Assembly (NCBI GenBank): GCA_022578605.1
Contig: MU394085.1
Span: 1-64,000 of the forward strand
DNA length: 64,000 nt
Source: Camillea tinctor
Taxonomy: Eukaryota > Ascomycota > Sordariomycetes > Xylariales > Xylariaceae
Direction of reading: 5' to 3'
Shown here one piece after another: positions 47,403-59,429 of the stretch (within the stretch, counting starts at the first letter, position 1; each line of letters begins with the position of its first letter). A model generated the notes under the pieces. The model searched no databases, was not told the DNA's origin, and worked only from the letters and a program-made list of their open reading frames with translations. The translations under genes were made by a program, and so were the position numbers.

Positions 47403-49108
47403 ATGAAGTCGCTTCGCATGAGCAAGATGTTGGGCAGCATGAAGATAAGTAGGAGGGGTGGTAGCAGCGGTATGTCTCAGAATTACAGAGGTGATAAAAA
47501 AAAACACTGGGTAAAATGAGCGAGCCTGAGCTGATGCTTTATTTGACAGCCTCAACTACTTCTGCCGAGCCCAACGAAGATGGCCCCGAAGCCACCGCTG
47601 GCCGCAATGTGGTGCGTCTGCGCTCACTGAATCAGAGAGTCCCCTTACGTACGTGCGAACGATAATTCTGACCATACTCCTCGAGTAGATATCCTTCTGC
47701 GAGTCTAGCGGCTCTAGCAGCGGAGACGAAGTTCTTTACTTACCCCCCATCGTCGATGCTGCCGAGGACTCGCCCGCTGCCGCCGCCGAATGTGCCCGCC
47801 TCATTCGAAAATACCTGAAAAGAGACTACGCGACGAAGCCCACATACCAAAACAATGCCATCATGCTCGTCCGCATCCTCGCCGACAACCCTGGCCCTAC
47901 GTTTACACGAAATCTCGATCAGAAGTTTGTCGATACCGTGAAGGAGTTGCTACGGAACGTGCGTGATCTGAACGTGCGCCAGTTATTGATGGAGACGCTG
48001 GACTATTTTGAGAATGCCAAGGCCTATGATGAGGGGCTGGCTCTCCTCATCGCAATGTGGAAGAAGGAGAAGGAGAAGGCCCAGGGTAAAAACAACAGCG
48101 TATGCATAATCCAGAATTGGCATCTTTATAACATGGGAGAGAACTGTATACTGATCCTCTCTTCACCAGCAGAGACAAGCCTCGCAACCGCCCGCATCAC
48201 GCACCTTGAATGCGCCCCCATTTAACCCCCACTCGCAAAACTACTTCTCTCGCAGTCACAGCAGCAAGAAACTACCCGACCCCGTCGAGCTAGCCAGCAG
48301 GTTAGAAGAGGCGCGAACTTCGGCCAACTTGCTGCAACAAGTAGTTGCTAACACCGCTCCCGGCGAAGTCCTCGACAATGACCTGATAAAAGAATTTGCC
48401 GATCGTTGCCTGAGTGCCAGCCGGAGCATACAGATGTATATGAGGGCCGAGGACCCCTCACCCGATAACGAAACCATGGAGAGCCTCATCGACACTAATG
48501 AGCACCTACAGAACTCGCTGAACTTGCACCAAAGGTCCATGCTCAATGCCAGAAAACACGTTGCTGCTGTGGGTGGGCAGGACGACAATGATCAAGTGAG
48601 CCCGATAGATGACCGGGCAAGCAACGGCTTCGCGCGACGGCCATCACCAAGCTCATTCTCTGATCAGCCGCCACTACCACCGAGAAAGCCGAATGGGGAT
48701 GGGAACGGGAAAGGCAAGGGGAGGGACTACGAGCCGGCAGTAGCGGGGCCGTCGCGGACGCATACGCCGGACGACCCTTTCCGGGACCCCGCGCCGGAGC
48801 CGTCGGGGTCGGGATCTTACAACGCCGGTATCGGCAGGTCGGCCTCCGGCGCCGGGAGGGGATCGTCGTCGCAATACCAAGACGAGGAACCGCGGCTAGC
48901 ATACGAGCCTTTCCACCCTGGCTTCAGCACTACCCCGAGTTACCTCGACAGGCAGGAAAGTGCGCTCGGGAAGGAAACGATGCATGGCGGTGCGGCAGAT
49001 GCGTCGCACTTCCGGAGCTCTGTGCGGGATAACGAAAGCGATATATATGACACGGACGATGTTGCGCCGCCGCCGGCGAAGCAGAAGGAATCTGTATACC
49101 GGTACTGA
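47403..49108 (+). CDS. VHS-GAT domain protein, Lsb5-like
   Basis: Adaptor of the VHS-GAT class. Yeast Lsb5 links ubiquitin/Arf signals to the actin regulator Las17 at endocytic sites. Exons 47403-47469, 47550-47611, 47689-48099 and 48170-49108 give 492 aa. Phases are consistent and every acceptor is AG. VHS spans about 50-175: GDEVLYLPPIVDAAEDSPAAAAE, RLIRKYLKRDY, NNAIMLVRILADNPGPTF and LNVRQLLMETLDYFE. GAT spans about 215-308: PVELASRLEEARTSANLL, then LIKEFADRCLSASRSIQMYM and LIDTNEHLQNSL, a three-helix pattern. The C-terminal third is Pro/Gly-rich with an SH3-type PPLPPRKP motif. The third donor is ambiguous: GTATGC at 48100 with acceptor 48169 is preferred, while GTAAAA at 48086 with an acceptor at 48179 also keeps frame. 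There is no GAE ear domain as in GGAs and no FYVE, so Lsb5 fits better than Vps27 or GGA. The first ATG starts MKSLRMSKMLGSMK. Confidence 0.88.
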
Positions 49109-52100
49109 GGGGATGCTTCTTTATTTTATTCTTTGTTCTTTCTTTATTTTGATTAGAGGAAATTGTGAGAGAGAGAGAGAGAAAGACCATGCCGAATTGT
49201 TTGAACGTAGAGATATCATGATTGTTTTTTTTATGTATTGATGGCTTATTCTCTATACCTTATAAAAAAAAAGAGGATGATAGGTAACAAAGAAGGAAAA
49301 ATATCATATCCCCCCCAGAAAGAAGAGCGGAGTCGAATATTACCCATGTATAACTTTGTTGATGAGATTCTGTTTTGATGGTTGAAGAGAGAGAGAGATT
49401 CCCGTTAAGGCATAACACGTACAGACACATAGCAATATGTATGTTGTTGTTTTTTGCGCATTATGGTTTCTGCTTTTTTTTCTTTTCGTTTTCATAGCTA
49501 AGCGAGTATTGAGAGAATATATAGGTATGAAGAGGTGGGGGTTGATTCTATATGATTACTTGATGAACGCATTCTGATTTTTTATTGAGTATATAACTTT
49601 GCCGTGGTGAATAATGTTGGTCAGGAGGGGAGGGTAAGAGCATGTGAGGGAGAATATATAGGGTAGGATAGGATAGGATAGGAGGTTTGGTTTAGATGGA
49701 ATATTTCCTGCTAGGGAATCGATGATGATGATGATAATGGGCTTGTATGTGTGCATATGAGCCAATATGTCTAAATCTATGGAGGAGAGGAGAGAAAGAA
49801 GGAGGAAAAGGATATGAGAATTCTATATTATACCTATACTGTCTACTAGCGGATATGTAAAGGCTAGCTGGGTATAGGCTTCGTAGCACTGCTAATACTA
49901 TCGTCATCTTTCTTCTTCTTTCCTTTCCCTTCAATTTCTGTAATATCACATCTACACTAGAGAATGGAGAATAGCCAATATAACGAGAGACATTTTCTCC
50001 AATCGTGTAGAGTAGAGCTGTTGTATATAAATATGAAGACGGAAGTTCTTTTCTTTACTATTAACTTATACACGCGGTCTTGTATAGGGTTATATAAACT
50101 GGTAAGCATGGCATTGGACCCTGTAATCTCAGTAACCACATACCTATGCAGCGATGTAATAACGCAAATCTATTTACCGTACCTCCATAGAGACGTAGGT
50201 CATTCGATATTTCGGTAGGTTGTAAGGAGAACCTAGGGGCATATAGCTATACCAAAGGTAGGTCAATATAGTACGTACCTATTGTGCTGGTATCCCAATG
50301 CATCAAGGCAAATTAAGGGTCCTGCACCTATACACTCCTATTTCTTACCACCTACATGTAAGCGAGTCTTTTAACCAGGTACCTAACTCCCCAGGTAACC
50401 CTAGACGCGAAGGTTTTAATCAAAAGAAAACACGAAGAAACGCGAAAGGGGATAAAAAAAAAGGGGAGCAGGGGGATTCCGAAGGATTTAAAAGGAAGGA
50501 CCCGTCCGAAACGAGGCTTCATGCAATGTTTTATGCATGGGTGATAGATATCGTACTACGGAGTACATACAAAGTTAACGTGGGGGAAAGTTGGGGAACA
50601 GAACAAGGGGAGGGGGAGTTATCTTTATCGCTTATCGCGATTATCTTATCGTGTCTTATCTTATCTGACTCTAAATGTACGTAAGGAACTACCGCTTTGT
50701 CCCTATAGGGGAGAGGAACTCAACGGTAGGGACGTCATGAGGACGTAAATTAGTAGGTATTTGAGTAGGGTGATAGGTAAGTTAATTGTCAGTTTAAATT
50801 GGTAATTGAAGCTGATTAAATCTGAGTTTATGGAACTGATTGAGAGAATTTGGGTAACATGAAAACACCCAAGAGAGGGTGGGTATAGGTATTTACTGTG
50901 CTTAATTAACTGTGGAAAATCGAAAAAGAGAATATAGGAAATTACTTAGGTAAAAATCAGGAAAGATATATTAAAGCAGATATTTGAACTATGTATATGA
51001 TAAGTGGTGGCTGTGTATACGGTACTTATATGCCTTTAACTACGTTAAAAAGGCGAAGTCTGGTCCCTGGGGGTGTGACGATGGGGACAGTAATATACTA
51101 TCAACAACTACCAAGGGGGTTAATCGCTTTAACTAATGGAAAGGATATCGCTGACGAAAGACATAAAATTTCTTAGCTGCCGTCTATGAGATCCAAGTTG
51201 ATATATATAAGCCGGTAGTTGCTAACTTTCGTGATAGTAGGGTTTCGACTTTAAGAAAAGAGTTTCTTGTAAACGAAAAACTACCTAGCTAGACAGTAAC
51301 TACCTTATGTGTTTGGTATTTCTATGTAATTAGATGTCTGGCATGTATACCTCAATAGATTTGGAAAATGATATCACGTTCTATTACCTACCGGCCTGAA
51401 CTATTATCTTCGTCATGAATAATGACAGCCTAACGTGATTATTAACGGCTATCTACTGTACAACATAGTGTCTTGTCATACTTTGTGGACCAGATCTACA
51501 CAGGATTTATACCTCCACTATAGTAGGATAGTAATGAGCTTGAGACTGTTAAGGACTCGTGTTATACGGCGTTTCTCTTTAAGAACTTTATAGACTTTTC
51601 CTTCATCACGGCGTAGTAACTTGGCTCTTCCGTTGTAGTCATTCGTGGTGTGTATCTTTAGATCCTACTATCTTGCAAGGCTAACGGTAGTTTGATGTTA
51701 AAAAAAGAGGTAGGACTAGAATGAAATAGGGGCTGCGGCCAATTAAATACTTTTTGTGAACATGCCTGATATGTATAAGCGCTTAATACCCCGTACGGTA
51801 TAGCCATTTGTTTATCATTATATAATATGTTATGCGCGCAGTGTTACTAAATCTCATGACTTTCTGCGTAGTTGGTTTCACTATAAATAAATATACGTCA
51901 ACTTGACATATTATTGGTCGTATGGCAAAATGGTACGGCATGCTGTTTTCTTGTCGAACTCCAGCTAGATAGTGTAAAGGAATTTTGAAATATTACTAGC
52001 CTTTTGTAGTTGCTACTCTAGCAGACATATTTACCTCTTGACTCGAAGGTTATATTGGATTGTTATTTAATACATAATAGTGAGAAGTGTTATTAGTTTT

Positions 52101-54890
52101 AGTATACTAGATGCTGAAATAGGTGATAAGGGGTATCTGTCAAGGTACAGGTACAAGGTGTATCCGCAGCTACATGTATATAAGGGACAAGTCCTCCCAT
52201 CATCCAGACATAGATAGTCACCTAATAAAGCAACCTCATAACCTCAATTCAACACTAGATGTCATCATTGGTATAGCCTGGCTCTTACAGAAGCGAGCAC
52301 TGCTTACAGGGAGAGGGGGTTCTGATTCTCCCCATCACGCAGTATATTATAGATAGCAATCTCCTAGATTGATATGGGATGGGTTGCTATTTTACTAAGG
52401 ATTACAATGATAATGAATTTGACCAGGCAAAACACCTAAATAATAGAACCGTATCACAATTGAAGTAATAGAAACGTATAGGTAAGGAGTGCTTTCAATA
52501 TATCATTGTGTCATATGAGGTATCTCATGTATTTAGATAGCAACACTATATTCAAACAAGGTAAATATCCATAGGTACTATCGGGGAATTAGGATCACCT
52601 GTAGATTTTATTCGCCTATAAAATTTAGAGGAAGTTCTATCACTTTAACAATGTTGCGTACTATACCTTCATTAAGCTTCAATAGATCCTGCCCATTAGA
52701 TATCCTTTTTTTTGGGGAGGGGGGATATTATGCTTAAAACAATACGTGTTTTGCATTTCAAACTCTCGATAATATATTGAGAGCTATATATAAGGGAGCG
52801 GAGTCTTTAAAGGAATTTTAGTATCGTGATTATATCAAGGCTTCACGCCTATCCTTTGGAATACTCACTGGGTAAATGTTAAGGGGTAATATGCCTGTAT
52901 TCAAAAACTAGAATAATTGTTTTAGAATGGCCGTACTAGATCTACTTTCCCATTTTGCGAGGGGATCTCTAGCTCTCTATATAGACGGGTAGCTCAGTCC
53001 TCTGCCTATAAGATCTTTTAGCCGCTGGCGCGTATTCTAATATTTTAAATATATAAAGCATGAGTGTCGACGCCTAACGCCGACCTCCTCCGATGTGTTG
53101 GACCTATTATTCATTCTTCCAGTCCTAACCCTTTACTTGCCTTCATTCCTGCATGTTGGCATGTAGCTTAGTCGTTGGATATATGTGGGCCCGCAGATCG
53201 GGGTATCCACATCGTAACAGTAAATTTGGTTTCGTTCTATCAGGAGGTTATATCATATGGTCACTCACAACTCTACCAATCATTGACATCTAGAATATAA
53301 CATAATTGATAGTCAGGAACTCACCCCTGAAAAGTCTTAGCTTGTGTACTAATTCTGCTTTGGAATTTCCCATAACTGAGGAATACCTTATCTATTCTCG
53401 GGGTAACAGCTAGCAAGTTGATATATAGTAACCTAATCAATATGGGCTCTTACAGCTCAATAATAACTACGAGAGTCAAAGCAGTTGATTAGGCTAAATA
53501 TATTAACTGTGTATCTATGTCTAGTGAGACATGATTCGTTAGATATCAAACTGTCAAAATGCAATAGTTCAGCTTTGACCAGCCAGCCTACTAGATACTT
53601 ATCATATTATCTTGAAAATTCTGCGGAACCCGTGGGGATCTTTTGTTGTCGGTATTCAAAGGGTCTTACACAAGATATCTCCGCAGGAAGTTTAGGCCAG
53701 AGTTCTTGTAAGTGTGCACATGGTTGGGATAGGTCTGGTCCGAGGCAACGCTATCGTGAGGTGTAAATTTACTGTAAACCGATAATAAAAGAGCCATGAA
53801 CAGTCCAAACCTTCATCAGAAGCTCTGTAGCGATTATTCCTAAGCCAAAGGTGATTGCTTGCAGCTTGCTTCCTAATATATTGTCCCAACATGATATGCA
53901 GCACTTTACTCACATAATCTAATTCTTATTTCCTAGCTTGAATCTTAGAATTACTAGTCCCGCGAGAAAATAGAGCTAATGATAGCCAATGCCATATTTT
54001 ATATAAACTGTATGACTCGACATATAGAGATCGTTTAACTTAGCTGTGGCGAGATACTCGGCAACTCAAGCAATAGAATAATACTCATGATTATTTATCA
54101 AATCACCGAGCACAATAATCATTGAGGCATTGCCTTGAAGGCCCTGCATTTTTATTTGAAAGAATTTGCATCTATAGTGACACGGTTGAAACTTATTCGT
54201 TTATCCATCTGACAAGGCTGGACCTATTATGTTGAATCTAACCTACTAGGTTAGGTACTTTCGTCTACACTTCTAGGCTATGAAGAAAGCAGGACAGAAA
54301 TGTTCACATGATTAGAAGGAGAATATCGGTACCGCATAAAAGCAATATTATTATATATGGGGGATATATTAAGTGCGAGATATTGACTTCTCAAATCTAC
54401 ATTAATCACACTGGTACTATGTTGTGCATATCGTAAGTAGGAGCAATATATTTTAGAGGGCTGTATTATAATTTCTGGCAATCTATCTACCGCATTGGAG
54501 AACTATTTGCCACTCGTATTCATATAAGCTAGTAAGTTATCATACACCGAAGGGAAAAGAACGGAAGCCATAAGCTTAAGATAATGCACAATAGCGTCAT
54601 TCCCCTCATACTCATAGTGCCACCTCAATAACTTCACAGTACTAAGTTTTCTCTCAGGCGCGAGTAAGCTCTGAGGGATGTGCGTGCCTTCCGTTTAAGG
54701 AATGGGGTTTGTTAAGTGGGGTCTGGGGGACAAGAAGGCATTTGTTGCGAGCGCCAGCGAGCCTCCAGTGTGTCTGCTGACTCATTGTGGTGGTGCGGTG
54801 GCCCGCCTTCCTCAATAATGCGCATGTATTAGAAGCTACCTAGGTACATAGGTACCTAAATAATAAAAGGGCACACCTAGCCCCCTGCGG
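49109..54890. other. 3' UTR grading into AT-rich, gene-poor DNA
   Basis: The first 800 bp is purine-rich with GA repeats (49167-49182) and GGATAGGATA repeats (49663-49682), a probable 3' UTR and spacer. From about 50,700 the sequence turns AT-rich, with stop codons in all frames and TA dinucleotides everywhere. No reading frame resembles a gene. A GATA-site cluster lies at 50619-50665. Confidence 0.6.
50619..50665 (-). promoter_or_regulatory. Cluster of seven GATAA sites
   Basis: TTATC (GATAA on the minus strand) occurs at 50619, 50625, 50632, 50641, 50646, 50656 and 50661: seven copies in 47 bp. GATA factors such as the fungal nitrogen and light regulators bind HGATAR sites and often act through clusters. 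No gene lies within 1.5 kb, so either the target is unannotated or this is a simple repeat. Confidence 0.45.
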
Positions 54891-55149
54891 CTACAAGCCA
54901 CATCTGCCTCACCAACACCATCTCAAACTCTACAATAGACTTGAGAACTATAGCCAGAGAAGGTTTTCCAATTCTAAATCCTTTTCTACCATTATTTAAT
55001 GCATCTCTTGGGCAATCCCCCGCCTTTTTTCTTCCCTACTACATTAATGATAAGAGGACACAGAGAAGAGAGGCTAGCTGACAAGGGCCAGTGATGTGAT
55101 AGGGACACGGGAGCCTCTTAACTTGGTAGAGACAGCTGCAGCACCCCGG

Positions 55150-55645
55150 AAATGCCCATAACTGAGGCTATCAAACATCAACCTAAATCAGCAGAAATAT
55201 ATATCAGCTAAGCTGAACAGGACCTCAGAAGTTGAGATATCATCTTTAAAGCTAGGCTTTTATGTGTTACCACGAGGCCTCATTACTGGATTACACCCGG
55301 GGGCGACCTGCCTTTGAAAAAAGAAAGGTCATTATAGAAGCTAAGATTCTTATTAAGTTACCACTGAATATATCGCCGATGATGACAATTTTGGCAGTGC
55401 CGAAGCTGAGGCTATCCGATATCGACCTAAATAAGCAGGAAATATATATCAGCTAAGCTGAGCAGGACCTCGGAAGTTAGGGTATCAGCTTTGAAGCGAG
55501 GCTTCTCTGAATTACCACATGGTCTCGTCACTGGATTACGCCTGGGGGGGGCGACCTGCCTTTAAGAAGGGAAGGCCGTTATAGAAGCTAAGCTTCTTAT
55601 AAGTTACTACTGAATATATCGCCGATGATGAGTTGCCGAAAGCGG
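55150..55645. repeat. Two diverged tandem copies of a 243-bp unit
   Basis: Unit 1 (about 55150-55392) and unit 2 (about 55393-55635) align end to end. Anchors are CTGAGGCTATC at 55163 and 55406, ATATATATCAGCTAAGCTGA, GGATTACRCC and TATATCGCCGATGATGA. A third unit begins at about 55627 (GTTGCCGAAAGC) and breaks off. Differences are mostly transitions, with unit 1 more A/T. The period is exactly 81 codons, but both copies carry stops in all frames. Confidence 0.85.
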
Positions 55646-58179
55646 TTTAAATGACATCCAGCCTACATTCCTTATAGGAGAACATGGCATATCGGTATAA
55701 CTGAGGCGAACTAATTAAGAGAGCCGTACAAGTATGCAGGGATAAGGAAGTTAACTCGAAAAACCGAGTTGAGAGCCGAAGTGTAGACATGCGTAGGTAG
55801 CTCTGCTTAGAGACAAGTGTCTTAAGAGCTTGTGGTGTCCGGGTGTCAAAGGCTTTGGGCTTTGTTCGGGAGAATGATGCCAATAAATACGTCCGACATC
55901 ACAATCTCGTTAGAGTTCCTTCTGATCACATTTAAGTCAACTCCTACCTCTTTCTACAGTCTACCTATACTTATAGGAAAGGAGCTATTAGTGTATAGCT
56001 TCAAAAAAGGAAGTGGGATCATGTTATTCTTGAGATATACTTGCAGTCCTTTTGCTTTAATCGGTTACTAGAGAAAGAATGGCTCGTTAATTTGCTTTCT
56101 AAATTCTAGTGCTGGAAGCTACCGATTTCCAATAGGCTTAAAGACTGAATGACAGGAAATCACAATTCATTACTGCTGGCAATGAACTTTCTAAATAGTC
56201 GTTGTTTCTGGAAGCAAGTTACGATTATGTTTAGGCAAGAGATCGAGGGCAGGCATTGGAATATTCTATGGTAAGCACTCGGTGTTATAGAAGACTTTCC
56301 AAAGTTTCCTTACAATTTCTAATTCTAATCTTTTATTACCTCTACGAATAAACTTCTTAAATTTCTTTTTTCGGATCTCAAGACTTCCAGTCTTGGGGGT
56401 CTCTATACCCATAGGCATCATTTATGTGCAAAATAAAAGCCATTATATATTATTGATAACTCCTGTTCGATATTTTGGTACAAACAAGCACTAGACCATT
56501 CATATAGCTGTGACCATACCACTCAGCTCATAACAGATTTAGCCAATAAAAACATTCGAAAAGAACCTTGACATACCGTCTAAAATATGGGAATATTTAT
56601 CCATGTTTGAGAACGATAGACTTTAACCATGGCCACTTGTCATTGGAAAGGCATACACTGAACTATGGTACTGTTAGTGATATGATAATCATTCCTGAAG
56701 ATGTCTGGACTTTCATTGATGGTTGTGGGTTATAATCGCTTTTGTGGAAGGTCAATTTCTTCCAAGTTTCGCGTATTCGATTAATGCGGTTTTCTAACAC
56801 AGGGAAAAAATATCCTATTTTATTTTCATGATGTTAAAGGTACCAAACTTGAGCGATAGGTCTAGAGCAGAATTTGAGCACTGGTATTTACTCTCCTCAG
56901 TTAAGACAACCTGCCGAGATACCCCCGGAAACTAATTCAGGTAAATGTCTTAGTGCTTCATGTTGCTGCTAAAAGGTGTCATTTTGGGGCAGATGCAGCA
57001 TTGGGTTACGTGCGTCTTCGATGTTGTCTGTGCGACTGTTAGCATCTGGCTGGTTAAACTGCCTTACAAGGTAACTCCAAGTGTCGGTACCAGGTTTCCG
57101 CGGTTGGTCGTTGATAGTAATAATTATATAGCTAAATTACAAGCTGAAATAGAAATCGAGATTCGAAGTACTCTATGTTGGAATGGATTTTCGTAGTTTA
57201 TACGGAGTATGTTGGGCAGGAATTATTTTGTGACGACATGGCGATAGGCTGTGAAGAGCATTCCCAAATAGACTTTATAAATCATGCATTTAGTCCTACA
57301 TGAATACCTACATGAAGTGTTACAATTGGTTTCTTCTGGCACGCAGAACCCTGTAGATTGGGTAGCCCACCACATGTAAATGCAGTAATCTGTATTACCG
57401 TACGGCTCCCGGCCGGCCGGGTCATGCCGTTAGATCTCGCGCGGCTTCTATACCACCACCCACTAAGTACGGAATACTACTACTACTACAACATACCACT
57501 AGTTGCTTAAAATACAACTACTACCGAATAAGTAATTCTTGCTAGATCGCCATATTTTGATGGGTTTTGGTTAGCCATCGTGCCATTTTCTTATATGAAT
57601 ACACTGTATCACCGCTTATCTTGGCTCTTTGGCTATTCTGATGCAGCCAACCCCCAATGCGGGAACTTACACAGACAAGATAACAAGATGCTCCTAGGTT
57701 ACTTTTTCGTTGATGTCTTGACTATGGGGCTTTTACAAGTACACAATCATAGCCAACTATTCTGCAACACGTCGCGGATCTGAAGGATAATTATGCGCTG
57801 ATATGTAGTTGGCCATTTGGGCCGATGTTCAGGGACCAAAACATACATCGGGACTTTCCTCCCCCACATGAAAAGAAACGAATGACTACCTACATAACTT
57901 TACTTATGATGATGATAATGATAATGATGTGCTGCTGCTTCTTCTCCCCCCCATCCCCTCCTCCAAAAAACTTCCGTCGATTGGGAACCCCTGTCTAGAT
58001 CCACATATGCGTTCCCAAACAGGCGGGGGCTACCACAGCAGTGGAATAGTGTATCCGTAGTGTAACCTACGCATTTATGACGCTAGCAGGGGTCTGCCGC
58101 TTATAATCGACAAACCCGTTTTGGGACAAACTTGCGAGTCTGATCTTGACGAAGCTTCCAACCTATCACCTTATCACTT

Positions 58180-58208
58180 ACATCCACATCCACATCCACA
58201 TCCACATC
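58180..58208 (+). repeat. CATCCA hexamer microsatellite
   Basis: About five tandem CATCCA units in C/T-rich DNA. It generates an HPHPHPHP-type frame that is not evidence for a gene. Confidence 0.85.
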
Positions 58209-59429
58209 CCGTTCATGTTCCAGCATCAATGTCAAACTTCTCCTTTCTTCTCCTTTCTGCGTGCTCGACCCCTTCTTATCCCTTTCACCCCTGCAAGACA
58301 GACATGGTTCGTCGCCGCGAGCATGGCGTATATCCTAGTCCGCCAACAGTGTCTTATTACAAAATACCTATCGTATATTTAGGTAACTCGCCCCGTGATT
58401 CCGATGACGTGGGCGATTTTGGGGAGGACTTGTTCGTGTCATGTAGTACGATCTTGTGTAGACGAGCAAAAAGGCATGCTTCGATCAGATGGCATCTTTC
58501 TGACACGGCATAGTGCAGAGACGTGTGTTGGGCATCTATGCACACTTTTCTTCTCCCGCTCTACTATCTCGGCCGAACCCTCATTCCATTCCACGTGTTC
58601 GGAAAGGAGCGAGTACTTCACAGCGGGAGATTCGCGCGGGATTCGTAAAACACCGGCTTCAGGGCAGTAATAAGGAATTAGCCCGTTCTAGACCTTCGGT
58701 AACAGCTTGCAAGCCCTTAAGCCCAGCTCCGTGTTACTCGTGATTAGTACTGCTTCTAGTAAGCCCCTGGTAACGTAGTCAGCTTTCGTGAAACTCGGGT
58801 TTGCCTACATAACTCTTATTTTATATTACCCTAACTTATTTTGAGCATGAAACTTTTCTCAAAGTTCTAGTTACCACGACCCTCTGACTGCTTAACCTAG
58901 AAGAGTCTCACACCTGTCCAAATATAGCCCATATATGTCACACTATGTATAGATATCTAACGATGGAGGGTAAGCTGGTTACGTACCAACTGCCCTATTT
59001 TCGTGCAAGGGGCGTGGAAGTGGTACCGACGCCGATCATGGCTCTCTACTAGTTTCTAAAGACGAGCTATACATCTTCTTTCGTTATTTTTCCTACAACA
59101 AGTCTAGTTTAATCTGTCAAGCTAGCCGAGGAGTTATGTACACCATTCTCCACAGCTTCCCATTGGCCGGGCCGTCTGAATATACAGTTCCCCGTCCCTC
59201 CCACTTGTATAGATCGACGGCTACGTCGTTGGTTACACATTTCATAAAATACTAATGGCTTGCTGTACACGTCTGCATGTTTGTGTTGATGATTTGGCGT
59301 TTTGTGATAATTGACTAAAGGCCTTCCCTGACTCGGTATCTGGAGTCGATATTGTGAATGATTCGATGATAGTTTATCTGCAGCGATTCTGTATAATCCG
59401 ATCCTCCTCGACGAGCTAATATCCCCAAG

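Larger units (their letters stand above)
54891..59429. other. AT-rich decayed region with tandem repeat
   Basis: Transition-rich, stop-dense DNA resembling RIP-worn repeats. It contains the 243-bp tandem repeat at 55150-55645. Frames at 55647-55883 (-), 55832-56071 (+) and 56960-57196 (+) have no recognised domain. More balanced composition returns around 57,900-58,760, where a CATCCA microsatellite (58180-58208) sits; no gene could be assembled there. A poorly supported 123-codon minus frame (59109-59480) overlaps the next gene's start. Confidence 0.55.

Noticed and set aside
55647..56071. Possible copia-like integrase remnant
   Set aside because: Faint GC-K-FG-like patterns in conceptual translations around 55,830 were too weak and frame-broken to name an element.
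58121..58670. Three overlapping frames (130, 78 and 91 codons)
   Set aside because: They include the CATCCA microsatellite and show no domain; I could not build a spliced gene.
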